Shown: positions 44,650 through 57,107, counted from the stretch's first letter. The stretch: 64,000 nt of DNA from Rotaria sordida (GCA_905250125.1 CAJNOL010000122.1:124001-188000), one strand, 5' to 3'. Numbers and translations are program-made. The notes: generated by a model not told the origin, from the sequence alone.

Positions 44650-46735
44650 ACATAAACATTTTAAAAATATAGTTTTTTCTTTTTATTAGATATTCAGTAT
44701 TACTTTCAATGAAATATTCTTTTGAAGCCATCGTTCACCAAAGTAACTTATATATCGACAGTAAATCATGCCAAATAGAGTGATAGCTATTCAACCTCCG
44801 ACAATATCGTCGACACTAATATATATGTACAACTAGAAGATGCTAAAAAAGATTTCTAAAAAATAAATTAATGAAGAAATAAATAAACTATCTTCTTATG
44901 CAGTGATGTCGTTAACTCTAGTGTGATCGTTTATCGAGATGCTGAAAGAAAAACCAACTAAATTGATTTTTACCCGTTGAAGAATGTTATTGACAAAAAA
45001 AAATTATTCCTTTCCCGTTGATAAAAATTATTTTATTAGATTTATAAATCTAATAACATATGTAATATGGTCATTTGAAATTGGTTTGTTATTTCAGGAT
45101 TTATTTCCGAAGAAAATGTTTGCTTAAAAGAGAATGGAACACAACGAATGATAATATTAAACAAACAACGATTGATCTAAGCTTAGTGTTTGAACCTATC
45201 TATTATTTAGTATGTAGATAAATTTACAGAGAATCCTTTCATTGAAGTAAATTTGATAAAAAGAAATTTTGTACAATGTTGACAAAGTATGTCATTGACA
45301 TTCTTCTCTTTATTTTGAAATTTAATCTTTAACGTTCAATTGTGAACATAAATATTTTAGATTCGCAGAAAAATCATCTAAGCATTAATGAAAATTTCAT
45401 ATTATGTTTTATCATTCTACTCTATAAAATCATCTATTTTATTATTTTGTTTCTTTGAAATCATGATAGTTTTTATTGATAAATTTCAATTAAAAATTAT
45501 TTTTCGAAATAAAAAAGAAAGGTAACATAAATAGACATTGTTTATGATTAATTTCTCAACAGTTAAAGTTGAAACCACGACTGATAGTGGTGTTTGATTG
45601 TGAGCTTATATTTATATAATAGTAATTTTAAAATAAAACTTTTTCTTTCATACAACAGACGCATTAGAATGCATACAAAATGAAAGATTTGCATTGATTT
45701 TACTATCACACTATACATCATATGTAATCAAGAATAACATGAGTCTACTTAATAATCAATATTAGGATGACAAAAGACAACACATTCAATGTTATTCATA
45801 AAAAATAGTTGTCAACATGACTTTGTCGTAAGTAAACATAAGCATCGGTTTCTTTTGAAATTAATATATCTAAAAAAACCTAGTTTCGAGAAAACATAAT
45901 AAAGTAACAGTAAGGATATCTATTGTCATTGAGTAAGTGTTAAATTAAACGAAAAAACTAATTGCTTGTATATTATATAATGGTTTCCTTTGAAGAGGCC
46001 AAAAAGATGACTGTTGAGGTTAGTAGGACACACTGTCTATTATAAAGATATTTCTTTCTTTTTTTTTTCTTACTAATAATATTCGAAACAACACTTTGTA
46101 ATATTGATTATATAATTTAAGATGAATCAAGTTTAGATTCTAACAAAAAAAAACTTGATTATGTGACATTCAGTAATAAAAAAAATCTTAAGAATCATGG
46201 CTTCATTAAAATCAAAATTTCACCATTTGAATTAAGAGTTAACTGACCATAATATAGAACGTCTAATGAATTCAATTGTCAAGAAGCTATTTGCGTGACA
46301 CAATGTATCTTCTTCAAAAAAAGAAAATTCATTTCTTTTTTTTTTTTATTTCAATTGAACTGAAAAGAAGGAAATTAATCTTCTCTGACATTCTAAAATG
46401 ACTATATAACTTTAAAGTTGTTTGTCTTATTTTTTGTTTGTAAATCACGAATATAGGAGTTTTCCATGAAATGATTCTTTGTTATATATATATATCTTTG
46501 AACCATTAAAATTAGCCAACTCTGATTAATGACAGTTGTTTCTAATATGACATTCTTTCCTAAGTATACGTAAACATATCATTCACTAACGCGTATGAAA
46601 GTCATTAGACTAAGGGTCATCGAACAGGCGGCGTCATGGAGACTAATAAATATTGATTGATCATGATTGATGAATATGTGTCAACATCTTTAACCTATTG
46701 ATAATATTTCCGATACTTTTTCTTTCTTTAACAAA

Positions 46736-46775
<40 letters not shown>

Positions 46776-47202
46776 GTCCTTGTCACCTTTTGTGATGAAC
46801 GTTGAAGTTGATGGAAACACATTCTACTCTTAAAGCAAAAGAAAGCATAATAATAATTCTTCCTTTTTTTTCCAATTGTTCTTAGCTTGTTCTTCTCTCT
46901 TGAACCATTACACAAGTTCAACTTCGACTGTAGATAAAAATCTGTCTTGTTGCTTTTACTTCTTGACAAATCAGTCTCAGCTCTATTCTCTTTTTCTTTC
47001 TTTCTCGTTCAGCTATTTCTTTAGACTGAGCGACTATTCTCTCTCTCCCTCTCTCTTTCTCTCTTCTCTTTCATTATACACACGCAAGAAGAAAGACAGT
47101 CACTCAGAGGAAAAAAAAAGTTCATTAAATGAGATCAGGCAAAGTAACAACGACAACTATTGCATTTGCTTCTTTTCATCTTCATTTTCACTCGTACACA
47201 TA
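44650..47202. other. Intergenic region, PIAS copy 2 to four-helix membrane protein
   Basis: AT-rich with no supported gene. A TA microsatellite lies at 46744-46772 and CT-rich tracts at 47039-47072. A short ATG-led frame with a GT donor at 45979-46017 (MVSFEEAKKMTVE) could be an exon of something unseen but has no partner. Confidence 0.5.
46744..46772 (+). repeat. (TA)n microsatellite
   Basis: About 14 uninterrupted TA units in intergenic DNA. Confidence 0.9.
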
Positions 47203-48783
47203 ATGACACCACGCAAGTTTTCTTATCCATTTGTTGCTCAAGCTGAAACATTACTTATATATGGAATATTTTTATTTTTAACTGGTTTGGCACAAATCTG
47301 TGTAACTTTAAGTCATCGATATATTATTGCAAAAACTATTCATCATAATAATAATATCAATATTCTTAGTTTTCTTCCAGCTACATTTACTATAGCTGAT
47401 ATTCACTTATGGTATATTTATCCATCAGCTTCACTAGTAAGTTTTCATGACAAAAAAAAAGAAGAGTGATTATCAAATGAATTGATTCTTATAGAATATA
47501 TATATACAGGAAGAGATGGATATAAAGCATGTCAAAATGTCACATGTGGTGAATACTAACTAAAATTGAACAAATCTTCATTGTCCTTTATTAATCTTGT
47601 TAAATAAAATAAATTCTTCATTTATTTAGTTTAAATTAAATTTCTTCTTTGTTCTATCAAACGAATTAATATATTTATATTCAATAGACAAATCAAATAT
47701 CATTGAGAAATGAAAATTATTCATTGTCTCTTATTATCATTTAATTGAATTGATAAATTTTTTTTTTTGAATTTTATTCCTATAAAAATAAAATTTTGTT
47801 TTTTTGCTTGATAGAATAATCTATGACATATGTGTAAGTGTGAAATGCATTATCATACATCCGGAGGTTATTTTCTTTCAATCAAAAACATGTACATAGT
47901 TCATATTATAATCACACTTTTCCCTTGTGTTTAATTCTACTCCACCCATTTTAATATTCGTAATTAGAAACGTGATAAATATCTTGTTCATTTTGTTTTT
48001 TCTCTCTTTTCTATAGGCAATTATCCCGTTTGTTGCTTGTGTCATCTATGCGTTATTTAAACGACGAGCTATGGTAAAACAAAAAATAAACGAATAAAAT
48101 TCAAATATTATCTTAAATAAAATAATTTTTTCTATATATATAGACAATAATTATTTGTATATCATCAATGATTAGTTTTATTTCATCATCAATATATGTA
48201 GGTCTTCTTATTATGCATACACTTGAATATTGGCAAACAATATCATCATATCGTTATAAAACTATTCTATCTACAACAACAATTTCAACGTATGTTTAAT
48301 TTATTAAAAAAAGTCTTTTTTTTATTTTTTTAATAATAAAATAATTATTCGATTAGACGTACACTTGTACCATTTGATGAACCATCAACATTTGCTAATT
48401 TAGCACTTTTAATTACATTTACATTAGCTCTTGTTCAAGCACTTTTGTCAATGATTGGAGCTGTTATATCTTGCCTTTGGTCACCATGTTGTATGAATTC
48501 ACCAACAATTTATGCACCAGTATCTACGAATTCGCATTATGCACAAACAACACCACATCGACATGAAGTAAATGCATTATCGATGTTTAAAATTTCTATT
48601 TTTATTTTAATTTATATTTAGACACCTCAATCATCGACATTACGTAGTATTAAACGTCAACAACAACAACAACAGCGTCAAGAAAGTCATCGATTTATAA
48701 CAACAAATGGACATCAAGATACAATGTTGAATGGTTTTATTCGTAAAAATTCACCTGTTCGAAGTCATTATGATCATGTTTAA
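47203..48783 (+). CDS. Unrecognised four-transmembrane protein, 5 exons
   Basis: Exons 47203-47436, 48017-48073, 48144-48289, 48357-48567 and 48622-48783; 269 residues. I do not recognise the family. Hydrophobic segments are at about residues 15-36 (LLIYGIFLFLTGLAQICVTL), 75-92 (LAIIPFVACVIYALF), 99-120 (IIICISSMISFISSSIYVGL) and 158-185 (ALLITFTLALVQALLSMIGA, then VISCLWSPCC). A short loop connects the middle two helices and the long C-terminal tail is hydrophilic, polar and glutamine-rich (seven Q in a row interrupted by R), probably cytoplasmic. The four-helix plan and basic tail recall MS4A/TMEM-type tetraspans, but no signature motif is seen. The ATG at 47203 was chosen because the in-frame sequence upstream is CT-rich and unlike protein. 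Exon 2 is only 57 nt. Confidence 0.8.
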
Positions 48784-49360
48784 ATGTTTTTTGTTTTGCT
48801 TTGTTTTTATTTATCTAATTAATTCTTGTATATTTGTCATTCAGTAAAATGTTGTGTTATTGAAAAAACAAAAAAACAAAAAAAAAAAAATTTAGGCTTA
48901 TATCAGTAACAAGGGGCATTTAGTTGATATTATTTTCTTTTACAAGGGGATATAATACCAGACCTTGATAATAAAAACCTTAGGGTAAACATATATGCAA
49001 GAATACCTATAACTAACAATTTCCGTTTTAATTTAGTTTCGAGAGAAAGGTTGTTTTTTTTCTTATTTGTTATAGATGTCAAGTAATTGAATTCAACATG
49101 AAACTTGTTTTCTTTTTTTTTCTGTTTTCGTTGTTAGACAGATGATAAATGATTAAATAGAAATGAAATGAACAGATGTATTTGCACATCTTTTTTCCCA
49201 TTGACCTCGCTATCTCTTTCGCCGTCCATAGAGAAGGAAGAGCAATCATGTCGGTCAACAATGCCACTATACATGATTCGTGCTGACTAGACTATTTTTT
49301 TCCTTCTTCTTCTTTTTCTTCTTCTTCTTCTGTGTTTTTTACCCTGGCTTATGTGTGCGA
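48784..49360. other. Intergenic region, four-helix protein to sulfotransferase
   Basis: No gene seen. A CTT/CTTT-rich pyrimidine tract at 49290-49335 lies directly upstream of the sulfotransferase start and probably belongs to its promoter or 5' UTR. Confidence 0.5.
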
Positions 49361-51750
49361 ATGGTCAAGTGGAAATTAGTAACATTTGTATTTATTTTTC
49401 TCATCATTTGTACTTATTTAAGTAGTATTTTAAAACAACAATTAGAATTTTTAACAAATAATACAAGACAAAATGTTAGAGTAATATTAGTATTTATTCA
49501 TATACAAAAAACAGCTGGTTCCGAATTTGAACGGTCAGTTGTTCGTCGACTTTATTTTGGAACAGAGCCAAGTTGTCGATGTCCATTAATATCGCGTTCT
49601 AACCGTACTAAACGTATAAATATTAAATTAAAATGTAATTGTTTAAAAAATAATGAACCATGGCTTATTAGTCGATTTAGTGTTGGATGGTGGTGTGGAG
49701 TACATGCAGATTGGATTACTTATCATCGATGTTTACCACCAAAAATGAATTTTGAATATGGTTTTCACGAACGAAAGTACGTAAATTAATGAACGACAAT
49801 AACTAGATTTTGTCATTATCGATTCTTGCTATTGATATCAAATCTAGTTAAAAGTAAACTTTCAAGAAATCAAATATTTAGTTATAAAATTGACAAAGAC
49901 ATGATGAAAATAAATTCATTACTACTCATGCTGTGCATACTACCGCCGGTATAACGCACTGTTCGGTTTGAATCACATGAATATTTAGTAAACTAATTTG
50001 AACATGGCAGTTTTGAAAAACATAATCTACATTATGAAAATTCTAATGATTGAAGTTTAGAATATTTTAAATTCAACAATTTGTTATACTTTTATAAAGA
50101 TGTTCGTTTGCCTGTGTTAAATAGGAACTATCTATGGTTTAATTAGAGAAATCAATTTTATTGGTTTTGTAAGTTGAAAAGACAAGAAACACTTGAGAAA
50201 TTTTCGTTACCAATGAACAGTAACTATGTTACATATATCATATATACAAACAAAAACAATAGAATAGTATAATGATCTTTAATGACGACAGAAACAGGTG
50301 ATCGAAATAAATAAGAAATAAATTATTCAGTGACAAAAGCAACTGTATGAACTAAAATTAAGAAATTTTTTCATTATCTAGATAAGGAAAGAGCTACATA
50401 TGTGAGTTTTTATTTTCGTTTCCAGCTGTCAGTTTACATGTCAATTGTATGAATAAACAATCACAGAGAATATAACCTTCATGGCTTATATTGTAGATAG
50501 GCGGCATATGTTGACAACAATTCATCTGTCTCTAATTTTCATAATGAATCTGTCTATTATCAGTACTACAAACAATTAATATATTGCAATCGTTTTTGTT
50601 TTTGTTTTTAAAAAAGATAGAAAATCTAATTAAACTATTTGAAAATTTGATAAGTAAAAATTAAAATATTTAATATGATGAAAATAATTTTAAAATATGT
50701 TATCATAATCAGTTAATTAACATTCTACAAATTAATGTTAGTATTATTGAAGATAAAGAAATAATATATTGAAAATTATTGTATGTTATGATTTAAGAAT
50801 TTCTGTTTGTTGTTTCATTCCAGTCTATTACGTGATTTGATATGTTTTTCAAAATGTTATTAATTATTTTTTAACTATTACAAAACCATATTTATATGTT
50901 AGGTTTATCGACAGATGTATACGATTTCTTTTACAAAGAAAAAAACCACCAGTTTTTCAATAGAAAATCATAATATTAAAAATATCCTCATGAGAAAAAT
51001 TTTTGTTTTAACTTCGAAAATATTTATAATAATTTGAATTTTTATGTCATTAAAACTATGTAGTTTTAAGCTAGAGTTATTAAAAGATTTCTGAAAATAT
51101 TCAATATTTAGATTTATCTATGCAACACTTCTTCGTGAACCTGTCGCACGTTTTATAAGTGAATATCTTCATACACTTCGTGGAGCAACTTGGCTTTCAG
51201 AACGATTATCATGTCAAAAAGCTCAACAACTTCGAAATCAAAGTGCTTGTTGGAAAAGTAATATTAAATCAACAAAAAAAAAAAAAAACGAATTTTGTTT
51301 TCATTATTATTTTAATTAGATACAAATCTAACGGATTTTATTTTATGTCCATTTAATTCAGCTATAAATCGTCAAACACGTATGTTATCATCATCAATAA
51401 ATAATTGTTTATCACCATCGTTTACATATTCAAATTTAATTAATATAAAAACAGCTAAAAAAAATCTTGAATCAATGGAATTTTTTGGTTTAACTGAATA
51501 TCTTTATTTAAGTCAACGTTTATTTGAACAAACAACATATTGTAAATTATATCGTACATGTTCTTTTCAATTATATCTTGAACAAAATTTTCTTAATAAT
51601 CAAACATATGATTATATAGGAAAAAATTTAACATCTAGTGATATAAATCATATAAGACAAATAAACAATGATGATATTGAATTATATCAATTTGCAAGAA
51701 AACTATTTTTTAAAAGAACTTGTCAAATATTAGGAATTGCTTGTCAATGA
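49361..51750 (+). CDS. HS6ST: Heparan-sulfate 6-O-sulfotransferase, 3 exons
   Basis: Exons 49361-49776, 51112-51257 and 51320-51750; 330 residues. It transfers sulfate from PAPS to the 6-O position of glucosamine in heparan sulfate, in the Golgi lumen. The N-terminal hydrophobic stretch WKLVTFVFIFLIICTYL is a type II signal anchor. The PAPS 5'-phosphosulfate loop is FIHIQKTAGSEFERSVVRRL (vertebrate enzymes have HIQKTGG). Family landmarks follow: WLISRFSVGWWCGVHADW, IYATLLREPVARFISEYLH, RGATW, NRQTRML, AKKNLESMEFFGLTEYL and LYQFARKLF near the end. It is shorter than vertebrate HS6STs (about 400-470 residues), with a reduced C-terminal tail. ATG at 49361 is preferred over an earlier in-frame ATG because the latter would add a polyphenylalanine stretch coded by the upstream CTT tract. 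Intron 1 (1,335 bp) contains nothing recognisable. Confidence 0.9.
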
Positions 51751-52115
51751 TTAAAGTATTTCTTTTTCCTCTTTTTTTTTTTGTTGTTATGTTTGCCACT
51801 TGAGACTATCTGTTTTATTGTTAAATAATGACACTCATATCTGGCAAATCGAAACGAAATCGTTAGAAGAAAATACATTCATCATTCTTATAATTTTTTT
51901 TGCTTTCTTATAGTAATTCTTATGTCTTTTTTCTTTTTCTTATATTGTTGCTGACGTTCACATATATAAGACCAATACTCGACAATTTTTGGGAAATAAT
52001 AATAATGGAAAGCAATCATAGAAAACTATCTTTCTTTGCTTTTATTAGTTTGTGTTATTGTTGCATGTTCATTTAAGAAAAAAAAAAGAAAAAGATTTTC
52101 CATGTCATTCTAGTG

Positions 52116-52201
52116 TCTCTCTCTCTCTCTCTCTTTAGATAGTATTTGTTTGATGAGTGCTAAGAAAGAGGGAATATAAGAGAGAGAGAGAGAGAGAGAG
52201 A
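52116..52201. repeat. Facing (CT)n and (GA)n microsatellites
   Basis: A 19-nt TC tract at 52116-52134 and a 23-nt AG tract at 52179-52201 are reverse complements separated by about 45 bp, so the pair could form a hairpin or triplex. Confidence 0.85.
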
Positions 52202-52644
52202 CAGATAAAGTAATGAATGTCGTTTTTCTTATCGTCTCGTTTCATTGTATAACACATGCCGATAGATAGACTAGAAGACAAGATAGAAATGGAAAAAGGA
52301 AACAAGCAAATAGCAAGAAATAATAGTATCCATTCATGTAAAACTTCATAGATATACAACAAATTTATATATCTCAATCATTTTCTACTATATAATCCTG
52401 TTTTTGTTCGAAAACAATTCTTCCTTTCAATAGGCATATAGAACGAAAAAGAAAATCGTAGTAAATCTCAATTCTTTTTTTTATTTTTATTTAGTGGTAT
52501 GTTGTTTTGGCTGATTTATCCAAGTGAGTTTGACTTCTTTTTTTTGTTGTTCTCTATTGATTTGCGCTCCAATTAATAATATGAGTATGCAGCATTGAAT
52601 CAAACATATCAGAGCATCCGCCTAACGGATGTGGTTGAATGAAA

Positions 52645-52692
52645 CAATAATAATAATAATAATAATAAATAAATAAATAAATATATATATAC
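52645..52692 (+). repeat. Compound AAT / AAAT / AT microsatellite
   Basis: Consecutive runs of AAT, AAAT and AT units. Nothing functional is implied. Confidence 0.9.
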
Positions 52693-53874
52693 ATGTATAC
52701 ACTTAGAGTATTGTTCTGTCTATTGACGACAATGTCTTCATTGCTTTGATCATTCACTGATAAGGACGGTGCCTTAGCTTCTATTCATTTTTTTCACTCT
52801 TCGTTGAGTTGACAGTTGTTGAAGTTTTATTCCATGTTTCTTTTTGCAGTTACATGCGCGTGTCGGAAGACATTTGCCGCTTGTGTTCACTCATCGATCA
52901 TCATTAGCACCGAACGAGAGAGAAAAAGAGGGATATGTCACGAGCCATCGTTCATTTTTTTTTTCGTTCGTTGTCATTCTCTTCTTCTTCTTTTTTTCCT
53001 TGTGTTGCTTCTTAAGTTTATTTTATTGGATTATGATCGATTGGTGGTGATCGAACCGTGATAAGCATTGAATAGAATTTGCAATCGGACAATATCCTAG
53101 AAGAAAGAGACCGAATGATGATGCTGAGAAAAATTTTTCTAATAGGATATAAAAGAAGATGAAGAAAAAAATATATAATGATTACGACTATCTCGAAATT
53201 TTCCAATTTTCTTTTTCGATAAGTATGATAGGCTCTTTTTCAATTTGCACATTAATCCAATATATTCGATTATATATCATTTCTTTTATCGTGATCAATA
53301 GAAGAAGAAAAAAAAAGCTAAGTTGAAATGGAAAAGCTTATTGATTTTAAAAAAAATCTTTCGTCGTTCTTTATGTTGACATTATGTACAAATATATCTG
53401 ACAGATATGCATAACAAATAAAGTTACATATGAATATATGAGTTTTTGTTTTCTTACATATACATATATAGATATATCTAAATGATGGTATTTTTGTTTA
53501 CATATTACTTAATCGATAAATGTTATCTATGGTTTCAGTTTTTCTTTCGATTAACAACGCAATTTGTTACTTGATATTTATACGACGCTCTCAGTTTTAA
53601 GATGATATAGAATTACTAATGGATTATTAGGAAAGAATGAATATGGGTGCTTTCATTTGTCTTTCGTTAAATATACTTTGCTCTCTTTTTAGATACCAGC
53701 TGTCACAACATAGTATATTTGATTATTTTTGTTATCCAGTCATCAATCAAATTATATTATATATAAATATATAAGAGTCATTGAGTATGACGTAATTATC
53801 TAAACAAATATGTATGTAACTAAATATATATTCTAAATATGTTCTATATTTATTGTCTAATTTATAATCACTAG

Positions 53875-56385
53875 GCCAAATAGTTCGGATATTATTTTAA
53901 CACCACCATCAACACCATTTCGTATTCAAAATTATCGTACCCTAGCTTATGTTGTTACAACACTTGTTTATCTTGTTATTGGTGCAGCTATATTCGATAG
54001 GTTAGAATCAACACAAGAAGCTATTCGACATGCTAATTTAACAGCACGTATTGCTATATTTCAACAACAACATAATTTGAGTGATAATGATTTTATAAAT
54101 TTAACTCGAACTGTTGAATTACGTTTACATTATCGTAAAAAACAATGGAAATTTATTGGTTCATTTTATTATGCAACTGTTGTACTTGCTTTAATAGGTT
54201 ATGGACATGCTATACCACATACAAAAGCTGGACGTGCTGTAACAATAGCATATGCATTAATAGGTATACCAATGTGGCTTATTATGATTCAAAGTGTTGG
54301 TGAACGACTTAATTCATTAATAAGATTTGTTTTGAAACATATTAAAAGACGTATTAAACGTAAACGAGAACCACAAATAACAGCTATGGAATTATTAACA
54401 TGTGAAGCATTATTAACTGTATTAACACTTGCAACAGGATCTTATGTATTTCATCGATATGAAAGTTGGCGATATTTTGATGCATTTTATTATTGTTTAT
54501 TAACATTGTAAGTAGTTAGTATGAAATCGATTTGATTTTGATTATTAGTAGAGACGAGATGGATTCGTGTTCTTTTTCGAATCGAAACAATCATGTTTAA
54601 TTGTCTATTAAAATTTTTGTAGACATATATCGTTTACAAATGTAGAAGAAAAATAAAGTCAATACTACACATGGATTTCAAATTTGAAAAATAGTGTCAA
54701 ATTCTTTTTTTTTTCGATACAGTGGAATATAAAAGTTTAAAAATGTAAACCTATTCTAGAAGATTATAACGTACAAATGCGAAAAAGATATGGCGAAAGC
54801 CCAATCTTCATATCAATCAATCTTTTTAGTTTTGTCTTAAACCTCAAAAGCACTATACTTTTTCCTATTTCAGGATATTCTTATTTGGAAGAAAGAATAC
54901 CTGTGCCTTTCGGTTATCTTGAGCTATGGAGTACTGCCTAGTAGCAGATTTAGTATGCCGATATCTTCTCTATAACTAATGACAGCTGTAGTCTTAGCTA
55001 GAAGAGCAGTCTGACTTAGAGTTCGTGTGCTCAATTGCTTGAACTTCTCATACACACTAGATTACCTTAAGAGCAGGCGTTTGTCATCGCGTAGTCAGCA
55101 TGGTATCGGACGAGTGATCTAAGACAAACAACCGTTATTAAGTTGTTCAGGATCATTCCATCGCTGTTGATATCCAAGTTTGAACACAGTTCTTTTTCTG
55201 GATACCTATCGAACGACGTAGCGACTCAATCATGGCCGCCCTTCTTATTTGATCATTTTCTCTTCCGAGTAGAATTATAAATTGAGTATAAAATCACTTC
55301 AACGTACACTTTTTTGTTTTTGACAAATTATTCAATTTAATCTTCAGTAGAAGATTGAACTATGAAGTCTCATTATTATTTTGAAACTTCAAACATATTG
55401 CAGAAACGTCCATGGTGACACCAACAGCAGCTTCTTTTTTCAGAAGATTGTGAAATTACATGAATTTGCACGCGATTTGAGTGTCTGGAAATTCAACAGT
55501 CAGAATCATGATGAATCTAATGGATTCAGTCTAACTATGTTTGGACATCTCTAACGTATTTTATGACAATGTCAAATTTCTAAAAGATTAATTTTACGAA
55601 TAATAAAAAATATAAATTTCTTGTCAAAGATAAATTAGTATTTTATTGAATTTGAATTTTTCAACGAGAACATTGATATAAATATTTTAATTTTTGTTTT
55701 TGTTTTTTCATTTTAGAACAACAATTGGTATGTAAACATTTGTTGTTGTTGTTGTTTTTTTTACCCGAGAAAATTTTTTTATTCATGAATAGGTTTTGGA
55801 GATTTAGTACCTATGCAAAAGGAAGATTATGGACATATTGATTGGTTGTATATATTATTTTGTATAATATTTATTTTAACGGGTTTAACAATTGTTGCAT
55901 CAAGTGGTAATTTACTTATTTTACGTTTTGTTGAAACGAATACAAAACGTTCACAACATGAACGATATGAAATGGAAGAACGTCGTCGTCAACAAGTTCG
56001 TGTTGTTGGTGATGTTATATCATCCAATGGTCGTCTTGTTACATTAGAAGATGATGAAGATACACCATCATTACTTGGACCTGTTGGTGCACAACGTATA
56101 ACAATGGGTCATAGTACAAGTGATTTATCAATATGTTCATGTCGTGCTCAACCATCATTGTCATCATGTATACCAACATCATGGAAAACAAAATTTAAAC
56201 GTAAACATCAAAATATATTACATCATCAAAAACCAACATTAATACAACCACAAATGTTTGTTATACGATCACTTCGAGAACAAATTCTTGATTCATTAAA
56301 AACAAAAACTGAAATTGATGAAAATACTGCTTTACAAAGATCATATCTTCAACTTGATAAAATTCTAAAAAGAAGTTCGATATAA
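53875..56385 (+). CDS. KCNK3/KCNK9-like: TASK-like two-pore-domain K+ channel (first exon not identified)
   Basis: Exons 53875-54507, 55717-55727 (11 nt) and 55793-56385; 411 residues visible plus a missing start. K2P channels carry background K+ leak. The order is M1 (TLAYVVTTLVYLVIGAAIFD), extracellular cap with glycosylation-type NLT/NLS sites, pore 1 (GSFYYATVVLALIGYGHAIP), M2 (IGIPMWLIMIQSVGERLNSL), M3, pore 2 (FYYCLLTLTTIGFGDLVP), M4 and a cytoplasmic tail. The IQNYRTLA start, RFVLKHIKRR after M2 and GYGH with the pH-sensing histidine are TASK-type. Pore 1 has A-L-I-G-Y-G where K2Ps have T-T-I-G-Y-G. The tail ends KRSSI, like the RRSSV/RRKSV 14-3-3 motif of TASK-1/3. The microexon encodes TTIG of pore 2; exons 1 and 3 are out of frame without it. 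Upstream frame is open to an acceptor at 53873-53874. Confidence 0.9.
54892..55243 (+). repeat. Dispersed repeat family R1, copy 2 (K2P intron)
   Basis: Matches 22015-22345 along its length, with islands such as CCGATATCTTCT, TAGTCAGCATGGTATCGGAC, AAGTTTGAACACAG and ACTCAATCATGGC. It lies in the 1.2-kb intron between pore-1 and pore-2 exons, same strand as the channel gene. Confidence 0.65.
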
Positions 56386-56709
56386 AAAAAAATAAAAAAC
56401 GACTATTTTTATGAGTGTATGTTATTCAAATTAAACAGTAAATTATCATTCCGATTCAAGTTTTTATGAAATTCTTGTGCAAACTTAACTTTTTATTATT
56501 TCTTATCTGTTCAACATCATGAAAACGAAAGAGAAAAAAAGAAAAGAGGAGCTACTTCAGTTCAAAGTAACAATATTTTTGGGTATATTTAATATATGCT
56601 TGAAGTAAATGCATCTTACGAGCGAATATATTCAACTTTCAGACGCCGTTTGACTTCATAAAATAGCGACGAATAGATTTCGATGGTACTAAGAAAAGCT
56701 TAGAAGGAA

Positions 56710-57107
56710 TCAAGTTCATCGCCTACTAATGACGAGTTACGACCGTTTTGATGGAATTTGTACTAAGAGCAAGTAGTTTTCGAAAAATGTAAAACAAAAA
56801 GAGCTTCAAGTTAAAATTTTGTCTAGAGGGACGTTTTACAGTGCTGAAAGTCTTAACGAATATATCTTTCTTGAGATATTTAATTTTCAAAAAAAAACCA
56901 ACGGTTGACCACAGAAGGATATAGTAATCATACCTATTTGAACATGGAATATCTCAAGAAAGACACATATTCGTTGAAACTTCCAGGACTTTGAAATGTC
57001 TCTATAGACTAAATTCCAGCTCGAAACTCTGTTTTAGGTTTTTCGAAAATGCCTTGTGCGTAGAGATACACTAATTCCAACCAAATTTCCATGTTAGACT
57101 TGATCAC
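56710..57107. mobile_element. About 400-bp palindromic element
   Basis: AACGAATATATCTTTCTTGA and GATGGAATTTGTACT, AGTTTTCGAAAAATGTAAAA on the left pair with TCAAGAAAGACACATATTCG and GGTTTTTCGAAAATGCC, ATTCCAACCAAATTTCC on the right, around a loop of about 50 bp near 56905. Edges are approximate. Non-coding. Confidence 0.7.

Larger units (their letters stand above)
51751..53874. other. Intergenic / 5' region upstream of the K2P channel
   Basis: It should contain the missing first exon of the channel, which must end in phase 1, but I could not pick it with confidence. Simple repeats are (CT)n at 52116-52134, (GA)n at 52179-52201 and (AAT)n/(AAAT)n/(AT)n at 52645-52692. Confidence 0.5.

Noticed and set aside
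45979..46017. Possible first exon (MVSFEEAKKMTVE then GTTAGT)
   Set aside because: No second exon in frame was found downstream before the next gene.
46876..47202. Upstream extension of the four-helix protein reading frame
   Set aside because: The extension is serine/leucine/phenylalanine-rich because of CT-tract DNA and is unlike protein; ATG at 47203 is a better start.
52844..53061. Two overlapping open frames upstream of the K2P gene
   Set aside because: Low-complexity TTC/CTT-driven translations; neither ends in a phase-1 donor that would join the channel exon convincingly.
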